A stretch of 64,000 nt of DNA from Macrophomina tecta (taxonomy: Eukaryota; Ascomycota; Dothideomycetes; Botryosphaeriales; Botryosphaeriaceae): contig JAKSGN010000042.1 in assembly GCA_024180945.1 (NCBI GenBank), positions 283,567 to 347,566 on the forward strand. Direction: 5' to 3'. Shown here piece by piece: positions 1-10,070 of the stretch; within the stretch, counting starts at the first letter, position 1; every line of letters starts with the position of its first letter. The notes below the pieces were generated by a model. It made no database searches. It was not told where the DNA came from and saw only the letters and a list, made by a program, of their open reading frames with translations. Both the position numbers and the translations under genes were made by a program.

Positions 1-384
1 GGTCCGTTACCCCTTCTGCAAGACACGGTCGGCCTGTCATGGGGAGACCCTTACAGGCAACGCGAAACGGGCACCTGGTGAGTGTAGGGTGTTGCGCCCC
101 TGCACAATATTCAGGCTGCCCGCGGGGCGTAGTGCGCAGCAGCCACTGCTGGCTCCGAGGACCTCACCCCTTCACTGGGCTCTGACCCTCGGTGCACCTG
201 GATGGCAGGCAGGATCACGTCCTGGCCGGAGAGACTGCTGCGTGGCTCGAGAGAACGGATGCGCGTGTCGGTATGCATAGAGACGGGACTGTTCGCCTCC
301 AAACCCAATGCTGAAGCAAACGAGAATGAACAAGTGGGAGGTTTTAGGACAGAAGGCCGGCGATGCATGCTTAAGGAGCAAACA
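1..384. other. No supported gene at left edge
   Basis: Several short overlapping ORFs are open on both strands, but none shows a recognisable domain and none extends a neighbouring gene. The right part runs into a dispersed repeat that starts near 385. Confidence 0.4.
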
Positions 385-553
385 GGGATCACTCAGGCAG
401 GAGGGGTTTGGCCCGGCCCTGACTGTGGAGGCCGCAATGAGAGAAGCCGGCTGAAAACTGAGGTAGGGGCCTGGATAGACCTTTGGGACACTGGAGGTTA
501 TAGGCATGCCGAACCCTACTGCAACTTGTATATAGATACAATTGTATGATTAC
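385..553 (+). repeat. Dispersed ~170-bp repeat, copy A
   Basis: The stretch from GGGATC near 385 to ATTGTATGATT near 550 recurs inverted at 18985-19159 with few differences. In both places its AT-rich end directly abuts a LINE RNase H coding fragment. It is non-coding as far as I can see. It may be part of a LINE or a small non-autonomous element that was copied along with it. Confidence 0.75.
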
Positions 554-1169
554 CTGCTCTCTTCAGTGGGTTCCAAGCCACAGTGGGATCAGAGGGAATG
601 AAGAAGCGGATAAGCTTGCCAAAGCTGCAACCACACGCCTTAGAGAACACAGTTTTGGACCACTAGCATCACTTCAGGCCCAAGCAGCCAAGGAAACAGC
701 GCATGCAACCTGGGCAGCAGAATGGGAAAACTCGGACAAAGGCCAACACCTCCGAAGCATTGACACAGCACCACCAGGCCCCCACACCCGGCATCTATAT
801 GACAAGCTTCCACGGAGTCAGACTGGTCTTCTTGCCCAGTTGCGAACTGGCCACTGCTGGCTCAATCAACACCGCACTCGAATGGGCCGGATCAATAATG
901 AACAATGCGAATGTGGAGAAGTTGAATCAGTTTTCCATGTCCTTCTTGACTGCTGCTTGCTCCAGCAACGCCGACAAAAGATGTACGAAGACAGTGGGCT
1001 AGAACGGAACAACTTATCTGCTCTACTTGGTGGAAAGCCTCTAAGCAATGCTGCACCTACCCAGAGCAAAAGTCACAAAGGGAAGACAACAGCATCCCAG
1101 CTTCAGGCTGTGCTAAGCTTTGCACAAGACTCGCAACGGTTTAAGAATAGAGATGAACCCGCAGCTTAG
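546..1169 (+). pseudogene. LINE ORF2 C-terminal fragment (RNase H end plus zinc knuckle)
   Basis: This 207-residue open frame carries the end of a retrotransposon RNase H domain: WVPSHSGIRGNEEADKLAK at about residues 8-26, the usual histidine- and aspartate-containing last motif. A Cys/His cluster follows (CECGEVESVFHVLLDC), which in fungal Tad-like LINEs lies after RNase H. The reverse transcriptase and the first part of RNase H are missing, replaced by the dispersed repeat at 385-553, so this is a 5'-truncated remnant. Non-coding sequence continues to about 1345 and ends with a repeated CTCAA run, which probably marks the LINE 3' end. Family assignment is confident; activity is excluded by the truncation. 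Confidence 0.8.
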
Positions 1170-1344
1170 AAATTCTTCACTTCACATCCCTTACACCTTA
1201 CTATCCGCCCTCCCTTATCCTTTCTTTTCCTCCCAGATTGACACTCAACATGTATACTAGTAGCAAAACACCTTGAATAGTTGTAGCCTGCATATCGCTC
1301 AGGGCGATGGGTCAGGGTAAATGAATTCAACTCAACTCAACTCA

Positions 1345-1507
1345 TTGGGGACAGGGCCGCAGCCGTCTCCCGTGGCCCTAAGCCGTGGTGCTCGCCCCGT
1401 AGGTGAGTCCGGACCTGGTCGAGGCAGACGGCATGCCTGCAGCTCTTACAAGCGAGCAAGCGGTACTCGGAGAGATAGGAGAAGTATTTATTCGATTGGT
1501 GGGTCAT
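1345..1507 (-). pseudogene. OrsD-type zinc-finger gene fragment
   Basis: The minus strand encodes a peptide with the pattern C-x2-C-x11-H-x4-H (residues CKSCRHAVCLDQVRTHL, then GEHHG). This is the same motif and spacing as the N-terminus of the helicase genes at 46450 and 58500, and matches the OrsD/DUF3505-like domain found in many fungal proteins. The frame is cut at its 3' side where the LINE 3' end begins near 1345, so only the first zinc finger survives. It could come from a stand-alone OrsD-type gene or from an old helicase copy. Confidence 0.6.
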
Positions 1508-1619
1508 GTTTCTTTTGTGCAGATGGTTAGGGGGGAAAAAAGGATGTCTGGGTTTGTGTTCGCCAGCAGCGAGAAGACAGAGTGGAAAAGGAATAGAAGA
1601 AGCCATCTTACTCGACACG

Positions 1620-2095
1620 TCTTAAGCTGTTTTCTTACCCCGGCTAGAGCGCGTACGCGTCGCGTTGAAACAAGGTTCAATTACGGGATATTATCTGTTC
1701 TTCTCTCTACGAAGATGCGGCAGAATTTTAATGAGGCGAAAAAGGCGGCGAGGCCGCGGGAAGGCTTATACAAATCAGGCAAGACCCATGTAGAGTCGAT
1801 TGAGAGGGTAGAGTCGATTCGAGCATATATCTTAGAGTAGACAGGACCTTCGTGGCCAACTTGTCCTTCGAATCCAGCACCTCTTTGCACACCTACAGAA
1901 TCCCTGCGAACCTTCCTTGCCTGGCTACGGCTGCTATCCTCTGAGTGAATCCTCAGCGACACCCAGATAGCGGTAGTGAACCCTGTGGCGCACATGTTCT
2001 CTAGATTGTCTCAGATTCCGTGACCCATAGACCCTGGCCAGGGCTCACTGCTTAACAACGGCTAGCCGCACTGAAGGTTTCTAGTAGCTGCATAC
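1620..2095. other. No supported feature
   Basis: Short ORFs on both strands, none with a recognisable motif. I see no RNA gene or repeat here. Confidence 0.4.
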
Positions 2096-2560
2096 AGCAT
2101 CCACAGCATCAATCCAAAACATCGACCTTATACTCCTTAGCCCATTCGACTATTCAATCTGGATTTCAACGTAGGGGACAGGTGAGGAACAACTGAAAAC
2201 AGCCGGCAGCCTAGACGAGCTCAAGAGAGAATTCAACTGCCTCTAGTTGAGCGACGACATGTCCGTCTCCGACTCGAAGCACGACGACGTAACGCGTCGG
2301 AATGTTACTCGTCCCGCTGATTCGGATGCTCAGATTCGTCCGGAGATTCGGGCATTGATACCTGCATTACGCAGTAGTGCTTCGAGTCGGAGACGGACAT
2401 GTCGTCGCTCAACTAGAGGCAGTTGAATTCTCTCTTGAGCTCGTCTAGGCTGCCGGCTGTTTTCAGTTGTTCCTCACCTGTCCCCTACGTTGAAATCCAG
2501 ATTGAATAGTCGAATGGGCTGAGTATAAGGTCGATGTTTTGGATTGATTCTGTGGATGCT
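2096..2560. repeat. Long imperfect inverted repeat (foldback), ~185-bp arms
   Basis: The left arm, about 2096-2281, reads as the reverse complement of the right arm, about 2378-2560. There are only a few substitutions and one 3-base gap, around a loop of roughly 96 bases. The transcript or single strand would form a long hairpin. No protein is encoded. It resembles a foldback element or MITE, but I could not identify a target-site duplication. Confidence 0.85.
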
Positions 2561-2938
2561 GGACTCGGGGAAAATAACATTTTCGTATCCAAATGGATCC
2601 GCACTATTACGCGGCCTTTTATTTCATTGACTAATAGTTTAAGCTTGAGGCTGCCTGATGATAGCCCCAGCAGGCTGAATCCTTGCAGGTATAGTTGCTC
2701 TTGTGAAGGTTCTGGCAGCAGTTGCATGCGCCTGGACATCAAGGTGGAAAAACTTAAATTTACCTCTACAATCACGCTCAGACGCTCTTACGCGACAAAC
2801 ATAGCCCCTGAACCCACAAACTCTCCAGTACCAGATGACACCAATCGCTGATCGCAGTATAATGCGCCGATTATCGGAGCGGTGGTTGGGCTAGCGGTAG
2901 TTCCGGCGATTCTCTTTTTATACTTGTGCCCCGGATTA

Positions 2939-3066
2939 GTTAGTATATTAGCTTAGTCATTCATTCTGAGACGGCTTGGGGATCAATACCACGAGCGCCT
3001 CAACAACGAGGCAATCAAGTCATTCATTCATCGATTCCGACCGATCAAGCGCAAATTCCATCAGGT
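2939..3066 (+). repeat. Dispersed ~125-bp repeat, copy A
   Basis: The segment from TTAGTTAGTATATTAGCTTA to CGCAAATTCCATCA is repeated in the same orientation at 20050-20173 with scattered differences. It is non-coding. It is probably a fragment of an unidentified mobile element. Confidence 0.8.
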
Positions 3067-3656
3067 CTCAAAGATTGTGATGGACGATCAGTGCGCATGA
3101 GAGGATGAGGACTGTGTTGATTGTTAACGAGTGTATCTAGCTATCAATATATAGAAAGGAGTGATAGTAGGCAACCGGCCTAGTGTAAGCAGTGGGAGGC
3201 AGCAATAGACAGCAGTAGGCAACTATGCGCACAGACGCCCACATCTCGAGAAAGTTAACAGGGATTGTCAACCAGAATCCCCTCGTTTTTTATGCAACAC
3301 TTATCATTGCTTCCTTAGGCTCTACATTGATTCCTTCCTCGGTATCCCCTACACCTCGGATCTTCTACTTTTCCTCGGATGTTCTCAATTCCTCGGTTAT
3401 ACTGTTTCAGAGTCATGTATTTAAGGACGCTCATTCTCCTTCAGTTAGAAGGACAGGCAGAAATTCGATTCTTTCTTCTGACCTCACCGAGTTCGGGCCT
3501 GAGGCCCAACCAAATTCGACACTATCATTGGGCAATCGCAAACTTTTCGCTTGTACTCCAACTATGGCGTGGAACTATCATTTTGGAGATATGGAGGCTT
3601 TCTATGCTGAGAGATTTGCGCAAGTCGATGCTCAGAATGCACTTATTGAGCCTCAA

Positions 3657-4130
3657 TGTAACGAGCGGGCCTCTGCCTCTAAGGATCCAAACACCAAAGA
3701 GGGAGAAAACCTGTCGAAGGGTTTCCTTGAGTGGGTACAAGGAGAGGGTGAGAGCAAGTCGAACACGTGATGAGACTGAGCACTGCGTGCGAAGGCCGTG
3801 TTACCAATAGAGTCCAAATTCTATTGTTGAAGTTGACCACGAAGGTCAAAGCTATCTAAGGAGTGTGGTTTATATACAAGTAGGAAAGTGTATACAATCT
3901 GTATGCTCAGTGGTACGTTGTGCTCAACCGCTACCTCTTCTGAGCGCGGCGAAGTGACTGAGCGGGAGTGCTCAGTGGGCCCTGTCCGCTCATTGGTCTT
4001 GGCGAATGAGCGGGTGGGTCCAACTGATCGTGGGGGTCACGTGACCTCGGATCCTTGTGATCCCGACTTCTATCGTTTCCAGCGGGGCTGATTCCCAACT
4101 TCCTCGACCTGTGGAGGCTGCGCCGTAACA
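3657..4130 (-). mobile_element. Solo LTR of the local gypsy family, with target duplication
   Basis: On the minus strand this 474-bp block matches the 442-bp LTRs at 26512 and 33906. On the plus strand it starts TGTAACGAGCGGG and ends GCGCCGTAACA. It is flanked by the perfect 5-bp duplication CTCAA (3652-3656 and 4131-4135), typical of LTR element integration. Only one LTR remains, so the internal part was probably lost by LTR-LTR recombination. It sits inside a small open frame starting at 3564, which would otherwise run to about 4192; I do not recognise that product. Confidence 0.9.
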
Positions 4131-4199
4131 CTCAAGATGTACCTACGCCGTGGCCTAAGCGCGCTGCAGCAATGGCGGCTTCAGAGGCATAGAAAACTC

Positions 4200-4643
4200 T
4201 TAGACCGCGTAAGAGACCTCGACATCAGTAGAAGATTTTGAGCAAGTATTAGCCTCTATTTCGAGGTCAAGACACCGATGCACATTGATGGTTGTAATTT
4301 ATTTTGGCGCTAGTTAAGGTATGGCTAGCGTCGGGGACAAATCTCACTAGCCCTGCACATCATCCCGAGACTCAATTTGCCACACGCTAACAATATTTAC
4401 CCCGGCGACCACAGTTACGTTTCACTGAGGATGATGATCAATCACATGCGATCCGGCCACTGACCAATTGCCAGTTGCGCGCGCAGCCACGCATAACGCC
4501 ACCGACGACATCTGGATGATTTGCTGCTCCTCAACGAGATATTCACATGCTTGCCTTCCTGGTTAAAACCTATCAACCCCAACTTTACCTTCCATCTCCT
4601 TGCTACCTTCGACTCAAGATAAACGAAGAGAATCATACACGCA
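4200..4643. other. Intergenic region upstream of the VIP1-like gene
   Basis: No coding signal. By position it should hold the promoter of the gene starting at 4644, but I see no convincing TATA box. Confidence 0.4.
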
Positions 4644-5540
4644 ATGGCTTCAGTTCACGTCGAGAATATCTCTGCCCAGACCAGCGAGAAGGAGATCTGC
4701 GACTTCTTTAGCTTTTGGTAAGCTCTCTTACCTCAACCCTTGCAATGACGTGCAGGTACAAATTTGATCCACAGCGGCAAAATCCGGTCCCTTTCCCTCG
4801 ACTCGACCGCCGAGAACACACAATCTGCGACAGTCACCTTCGAAAAGGAAACCGCCGCGAAGACCGCTCTCCTTCTCGACAACACTCAGCTCGGCCATAC
4901 TCAGGTTACGATCTCCGAGCATATTGAGCAAGAAGATAAGCCGCGCGGTCGTATCATGGCCGAGTATCTCGCATATGGCTACGCGATAAGCGATGAGGCG
5001 ATTGAGAAGGCGCTGGAGCTCGATAAGCAGCACGGTGTGTCCTCGCGCTTTACTAATGCGCTTAAAGCCTTTGACCAGAAGCGCAAGGAGTCGGAGAAGG
5101 CCAACTCCGGCTGGCGCAGCCCTAGCTCCTACTTCGACAAAGCATTCAGCACATCGGCCGGCAGAGAGCTCCGCAAGTTCTACGAGCAGGGCAACAAGCA
5201 GGTTATTGACGTCCACAACGAGGCTCGCCATCTCGTCAACTTGAAGAAGCAGCAGGAAGCCGGCATGGAGCACATTCCTGGCACCGACAGGACCAAGTGC
5301 AACTGCGGTGCTACTGCCGAGAAGTGCCCTTGCACCCCAGGAAAGTGCTGCTGCGCCGACTGTGCGAAGAACCCGGAGGCTGGTGCGAGCAAGGGCACGA
5401 TCAGCCCTGGGGATGCCGGCATGGAACAAGTCCCTGGAGCCGACAGGACCAAGTGCAATTGCGGGGCTACCATTGAGAAATGCCCTTGCTTGCCCGGCAA
5501 GTGTGCTTGTGCCAGCTGCGCCAAGAACCCTGAGATGTAG
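4644..5540 (+). CDS. VIP1-like RRM protein with duplicated Cys-rich tail
   Basis: A two-exon gene. The first ATG at 4644 opens a 74-nt exon, followed by a 57-nt intron (GTAAGC donor at 4718, ACAG acceptor ending 4774). Exon 2 runs to a TAG at 5540, giving 279 residues. Residues ~2-77 form an RNA-recognition motif (VHVENIS strand, then SATVTFEKE and a helix TALLLDN), as in fungal VIP1 proteins. A conserved helical middle follows (~90-180, with GYAISDEAIEKALEL). The tail holds two copies of one module (TKCNCGAT, CPC, GKC) at ~200-221 and ~251-273, with eight and seven cysteines, resembling metallothionein-like clusters. Role in RNA binding is expected from the RRM; metal binding by the tail is inference. 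It is one of the few intact host genes in the window. Confidence 0.88.
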
Positions 5541-5839
5541 AGGATACTCATGATAACCCAGGTCAGGCCCAGGTGGAGAGTGGACTTAGTTGAGGGAAGT
5601 AGCTGTTGATCAGCAAAGGCGATATGGTTAAATGGGGAATTGAGTTTACTCTGAGTATGATGTATACCGGTACATTACTTCCTTTGCTTCTTGGAGCTCT
5701 TCCGTGATGACGAATGATGAACCTTATGATTCTTGAGTTTTCAGTCATCTGTGATTGACCCCACGGAGTACGAAAGTATCCAAAAGGCTTTCCGCTCCTT
5801 TATTCTACAAGGGTGCTCGCCAATTTGGGTCTCGCTGCG
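5541..5839. other. 3' flank of the VIP1-like gene
   Basis: No coding signal. It should contain the 3' untranslated region; no clear terminator motif stands out. Confidence 0.4.
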
Positions 5840-6116
5840 CTTGTGACCAGGGTGGCAATCAATTCAATAATATTGACGGTCAATCAATATTGACCAATGT
5901 CTTGGCAATCAATCAATCAACTGAGGTCTGTCATTTTCGTCAATCAATCAATTGCTCCGAGCCAGTTGATTGACGATATTGATTGACGGCTTACCTTGTA
6001 TAGAAAGCAGCTTTGATGATCATCTCGCTCTTGTGGCGCTCAAGCCACGTCAGGCTAGCCTTTTATCTGATACACTCTTGGCACACAACGTGTCGGGCAC
6101 ATTCTCTTGGCAGCTA

Positions 6117-6125
6117 GTATATAAA
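6117..6125 (+). promoter_or_regulatory. Putative TATA box of hAT-1 transposase
   Basis: The sequence TATATAAAC lies about 100 bp upstream of the transposase ATG at 6224, a normal distance in fungi. No other start signal is evident. Confidence 0.5.
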
Positions 6126-6223
6126 CGCTCTCTCAGAATGGCTAGAAGGGACAGCTGAATCTGCTCTTTCAGATCCGTTCTACATTTTCTCAGCAGCTCA
6201 GCAGCAACTCTCCCACTATCAAG

Positions 6224-8377
6224 ATGGACTCTAGCAACGATCAACACTCTGTTTTAAGCCTCTCTAGCGCGCCCACTAGCCTCTTTTCCTCTCAACAGGA
6301 CTCAGATCCTGCGCAACCCACCAATCTTGCCGTTGATGGCCGAGGACCTGTACGCGAAGGGTGGGAGTACTTCCCATGGCAGAAATTCCGTGGATATCAT
6401 GTCACAGAGTCAAAGCAGCGCAGCGGGTGGACTTGGGAGCACGCATATGACATTGAGGACGTAGAAGGGCGTACCCGCTGGGTCTGTATGTACTGCGTGC
6501 ACAAGAAAGCCCACAAACCAGCTAGCTTCGCTGCTGCTGGCACTGATAATCAGGCAAGGCACCTGGTGACTGAGCACAAGGTTGAGGATCCTACAGGGAA
6601 GCGTCACGTCAAACGGGCCAAGATTTCAGTTGCTCAGCGGCTTGGACTGGATACGAATAGGCCTTCAGAGCAGGCTATTGTCAATCGCCTTGTCACATCA
6701 TTCAATCCGGCGTACTTCCAGCAACTACTCACTGATTGGGTCTCATCCGATAACATTCCTTTCCGCAAGCTTGAAAGCGAGAGATTCAGGCGCGTTCTTA
6801 GCTATTTGAATCCTGCAGTAACGTCTACTGGCAGCCTTCCAACACACTCTACTGTTCGTAAATGGCTACTTGATGAATTCAACCGCCATAAAGGGATCGT
6901 TGCTGAGCTTCTTCAGAGCTCACCTGGCCTTATACACCTTGCCTTTGACGGCTGGACGTCGTGTAATCACCTCTCTCTACTCGGTATTAACGTCTTCTTC
7001 CTTACGTTCTCTGGCACGCTTCGCAAGTTCCTTATTGGCCTCCCACACGCCGAAGGACGGCATACTGGTGACAGCCTTGCGGAAGAGGTAGCCCAGATAA
7101 TTATGGAATGGGGCATTGGAGGGCAACTTGGCTACTTTGTCACGGATAACGCGTCAAACAACGACACGTGCATGGACGCGCTAGCTGAAGAGTTTGGCTT
7201 CAATCACAAGCACCGCCGCTTGCGCTGCATTGGCCATATCATAAACCTGGTAGTCCGCCAGATCCTCTTTGGCAAGGAAGCTGACGCGTTCGAGAACGAC
7301 TGCGCTCAGCCAAAGGAGCTACTCGCTGAGCTCCTACTCTGGCGCAAGAAGGGCCCTATCGGCAAGCTTCACAATATCGTCCACTGGATTCAGCGCTCAA
7401 ACCTTGTCTATCAGAGACTGCACCAACTTCAGCGGAACGAGCAAGCGTTGACTGGCGAAAACGGCCCTACCTACGAGGTTATAGAGGATAATGCGACACG
7501 ATGGAACTCTACCTCCGCCATGATTGAGCGCGCAATCAAGCTACAGTCAGTCATTGACGCCCTCGTCCTCCACGAAGTTCAAGAATGGGATAAATACGTC
7601 AAGCTTCGCACTGCCAGTAGGACTCAGCCAATGCCAGCTAAGACAAAGAACAAGCCGGCAATCGTGGATGATTATCTAACCTCAGATGATTGGGCAACTC
7701 TTGCTGAATATCACTCCATCTTGAAGCCTTTTCATGAAGTCACAATCAGGCTACAAGCCAACCCAACTAGTGGTAGGTTTGGCGGCTTATGGGAAGTCCT
7801 TCCGTGCATGGAGTACCTGTTGAACAAGCTGGAGGAGGTCAAGATCCGCACAGATCAGTATCCTGACTCTCACTTCAAGGTGAACATCAATTTGGGGTGG
7901 GCTAAGCTAGATGAGTACTATCAGCTCCTTGATGATACTCCAGCTTACGTCGCAGCTTGCGCCCTTCACCCTGCCTACCGCTGGGAGTGGATTGAGGATC
8001 AGTGGGCATTCAAGAAGAGCTGGATCAAGAAGGCAAAGGCAGCTGTTCTAAAGCTCTGGAAGGATGAGTATCAGTCAATTGCTATTGCTGAGGACCCACA
8101 GCTACCGCAGAAGCGTAAACGCGAACATCTCAGCGAATTTGACAGCTGGCTTGCTGCGTCCAGGAGGACCAAGCATCTAGATCTGACCGAGGATGAGTAC
8201 ACCTACTGGCAGCTCGATACCTCTCCTACAGATGACGCAGTCACCAATCCAGTTGATTACTGGATACTACGCCGCCAGCAATACCCCGCCTATCACGTAT
8301 GGCTCTGGACCTCTTTTCTATACCGGCAATGTCGGCAGAGGTGGAGAGGATATTCAGTTTGGCAGGACAAATGGTGA
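6224..8377 (+). CDS. hAT transposase, frameshifted near its C-terminus
   Basis: The 717-residue frame has a BED-type zinc finger near residues 45-115 (CMYC, then HLVTEH) and the hAT RNase H-like catalytic core. Visible core pieces are LAFDGWTS, YFVTDNASNND, and the CIGHIINLVVRQ block. At about 8285 a run of four C shifts the frame: the conserved hATC dimerisation domain (SIPAMSAEVERIFS, TPLRNRL) is open in the next frame and ends with TGA at 8467-8469. One missing base there would explain this. The copy is inactive as written unless the shift is a sequencing error. Confidence 0.88.
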   Translation: MDSSNDQHSVLSLSSAPTSLFSSQQDSDPAQPTNLAVDGRGPVREGWEYFPWQKFRGYHVTESKQRSGWTWEHAYDIEDVEGRTRWVCMYCVHKKAHKPASFAAAGTDNQARHLVTEHKVEDPTGKRHVKRAKISVAQRLGLDTNRPSEQAIVNRLVTSFNPAYFQQLLTDWVSSDNIPFRKLESERFRRVLSYLNPAVTSTGSLPTHSTVRKWLLDEFNRHKGIVAELLQSSPGLIHLAFDGWTSCNHLSLLGINVFFLTFSGTLRKFLIGLPHAEGRHTGDSLAEEVAQIIMEWGIGGQLGYFVTDNASNNDTCMDALAEEFGFNHKHRRLRCIGHIINLVVRQILFGKEADAFENDCAQPKELLAELLLWRKKGPIGKLHNIVHWIQRSNLVYQRLHQLQRNEQALTGENGPTYEVIEDNATRWNSTSAMIERAIKLQSVIDALVLHEVQEWDKYVKLRTASRTQPMPAKTKNKPAIVDDYLTSDDWATLAEYHSILKPFHEVTIRLQANPTSGRFGGLWEVLPCMEYLLNKLEEVKIRTDQYPDSHFKVNINLGWAKLDEYYQLLDDTPAYVAACALHPAYRWEWIEDQWAFKKSWIKKAKAAVLKLWKDEYQSIAIAEDPQLPQKRKREHLSEFDSWLAASRRTKHLDLTEDEYTYWQLDTSPTDDAVTNPVDYWILRRQQYPAYHVWLWTSFLYRQCRQRWRGYSVWQDKW

Positions 8378-8717
8378 CGCCATTGCGCAATAGGCTGGAG
8401 GCCAATACTATAGCAGTTGGGCAGATACTACGCTCATGGAACGCAGAAGGCATCATTGAAAGAAGTTGAGGACTCTATACACGCGGGAGTAGCTATAGCT
8501 AGCAAGAGTTAGCTAGATTGTATGGCTATCAATCTCAACACTATGCCAAGCATCACGAGATTTTGCTACGTGAACCGTGTGTCAATCAATTCAATTCAAT
8601 CAATATCAACACCTTATTGATCAATCAATTTGACCTTATTGGAAAATCCTATCAATCAATCAATCTGGACCCGATATTGACGTTGATTGAATTGATTGCC
8701 ACCCTGCTTGTGACGGC

Positions 8718-10070
8718 GTGCATCCGATGCACTCGCGGAAATGCAGTGGCATTGCCACCTACAAGAAGACTAAGCTAAAGAGAAAAAGAAAAGAGAACTT
8801 TCAGCAAAGTAAGTTGGACTCTTTTATCTCTTTAGCTACAATCGTCCTACCCCACGTCCTTGCCCACGTCCTTGCCTACGTCAGACGGGAAGTCCACCGA
8901 AGATTTAGCCTAATCTCTCCAACATCCCCTATAGAAGTTAAAGAGGCCTACCTTCAAGCTAAGAATACCTACTTTTCAGCTATTAAGCGCAAAAAACGAG
9001 AGCACTGGGAAGAATTCCTTCAGAAAGAAGATCCAAAGTCCATCTATAAGGCTATGGCGTACACGAGAGACCGCCTAGTCGAACGGATTCCTCAGATACG
9101 CGCAAGGGATAACCAACTACAAGATAGCTTTACTGGAAAATGCTCCGCGTTCAGGGAATCCCTATTCCCCCGACCACCACATGCTGAATCCGTCACCTGG
9201 GAAGACTTCACTCCAGACCCCTCATGGGACTGGCCAGAGCTTACCCAAGCGGAGGTAGAGCAAGCCTGCTCTACCCAGGTTAAAGGAAAAACTCCAGGCC
9301 CTGACGCTATTACCCAGGACATTATAATAGCTGCCTATCAGGCCTATCCAGAGATTTTCTTTAAGGTGTTCTCTCTCCTTTTTAATAGTGGCTACCACCC
9401 TACTATATGGAGACAGGCAACCGGCGCAATTCTGAAGAAACTAGGAAAGAAGGACTATAGCGATCCAAAATCCTACCGGGTCATCTCCCTTCTAAACTGC
9501 CTAGGCAAAATCCTCGAACGGATCTTAGCGAAGCGGTTAAGCGCGCTAGCGGAAACTACGCACCTCCTCCATAAAACCCAAATAGGTGGTAGACTAAAGA
9601 AATCCGCCATCGATGCCGCCCTCCTTCTTACGAACGAAGTAGAAACGAATAGGCGGTACCAACGAAAGACCTCTACTCTATTTCTCGATGTCAAAGGAGC
9701 CTTCGACCATGTAGCTAAAAACCAGCTACTAGCCATTCTTAAGAAGCTTAGACTCCCAGGCCCACTTATCAGCTGGGTATCGACGTTTATGAGTAATCGG
9801 ACTCTAAAGCTTTCATTCGACGGACAGTACGAAGAAACGAAGTCGGTAGATACAGGCATCCCACAAGGAAGCCCCATCTCACCTATCCTCTTCCTTATCT
9901 ATATAAGGGACCTCTTTAAATCGTCCGCAGTTAAATTCCTTTCTTATATCGACGACATCTCTCTAACAGTTAGCTCTACTAGCTTTAAGAAGAACGTCAA
10001 GATTCTAGAAAGAGAGGCAAAAAAGCTCTATCAACTCGGAGAGAAAAGCCGTGATAGAATTCGACCTTAA
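8718..10070 (+). pseudogene. LINE reverse transcriptase, 5'-truncated
   Basis: A 450-residue frame with the reverse transcriptase core of a Tad-like LINE: GKTPGPDAI at ~180, the ILKKLGKKDYSDPKSYRVIS block, LFLDVKGAFDHV near 330, GIPQGSPISP near 375, and the catalytic YIDD near 409. The first ~30 residues are probably not native, because the frame enters from the flank of hAT-1. No endonuclease domain precedes it, so the element is truncated. The frame breaks at about 10045 and continues one base out of phase in the next entry. Confidence 0.88.

Larger units (their letters stand above)
5848..8706 (+). mobile_element. hAT transposon hAT-1, complete ends and 8-bp target duplication
   Basis: The element begins CAGGGTGGCAATCAATTCAA and ends with its inverted form, TTGATTGCCACCCTG, at 8706. 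It is flanked by the perfect 8-bp duplication CTTGTGAC (5840-5847 and 8707-8714), diagnostic for hAT insertion. Both ends contain dense arrays of CAATCAAT/TTGATTGA units in direct and inverted orientation (about 5852-5990 and 8580-8700), probably transposase-binding sites. It encodes one transposase at 6224. Clean ends and duplication imply a recent insertion. Confidence 0.96.
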
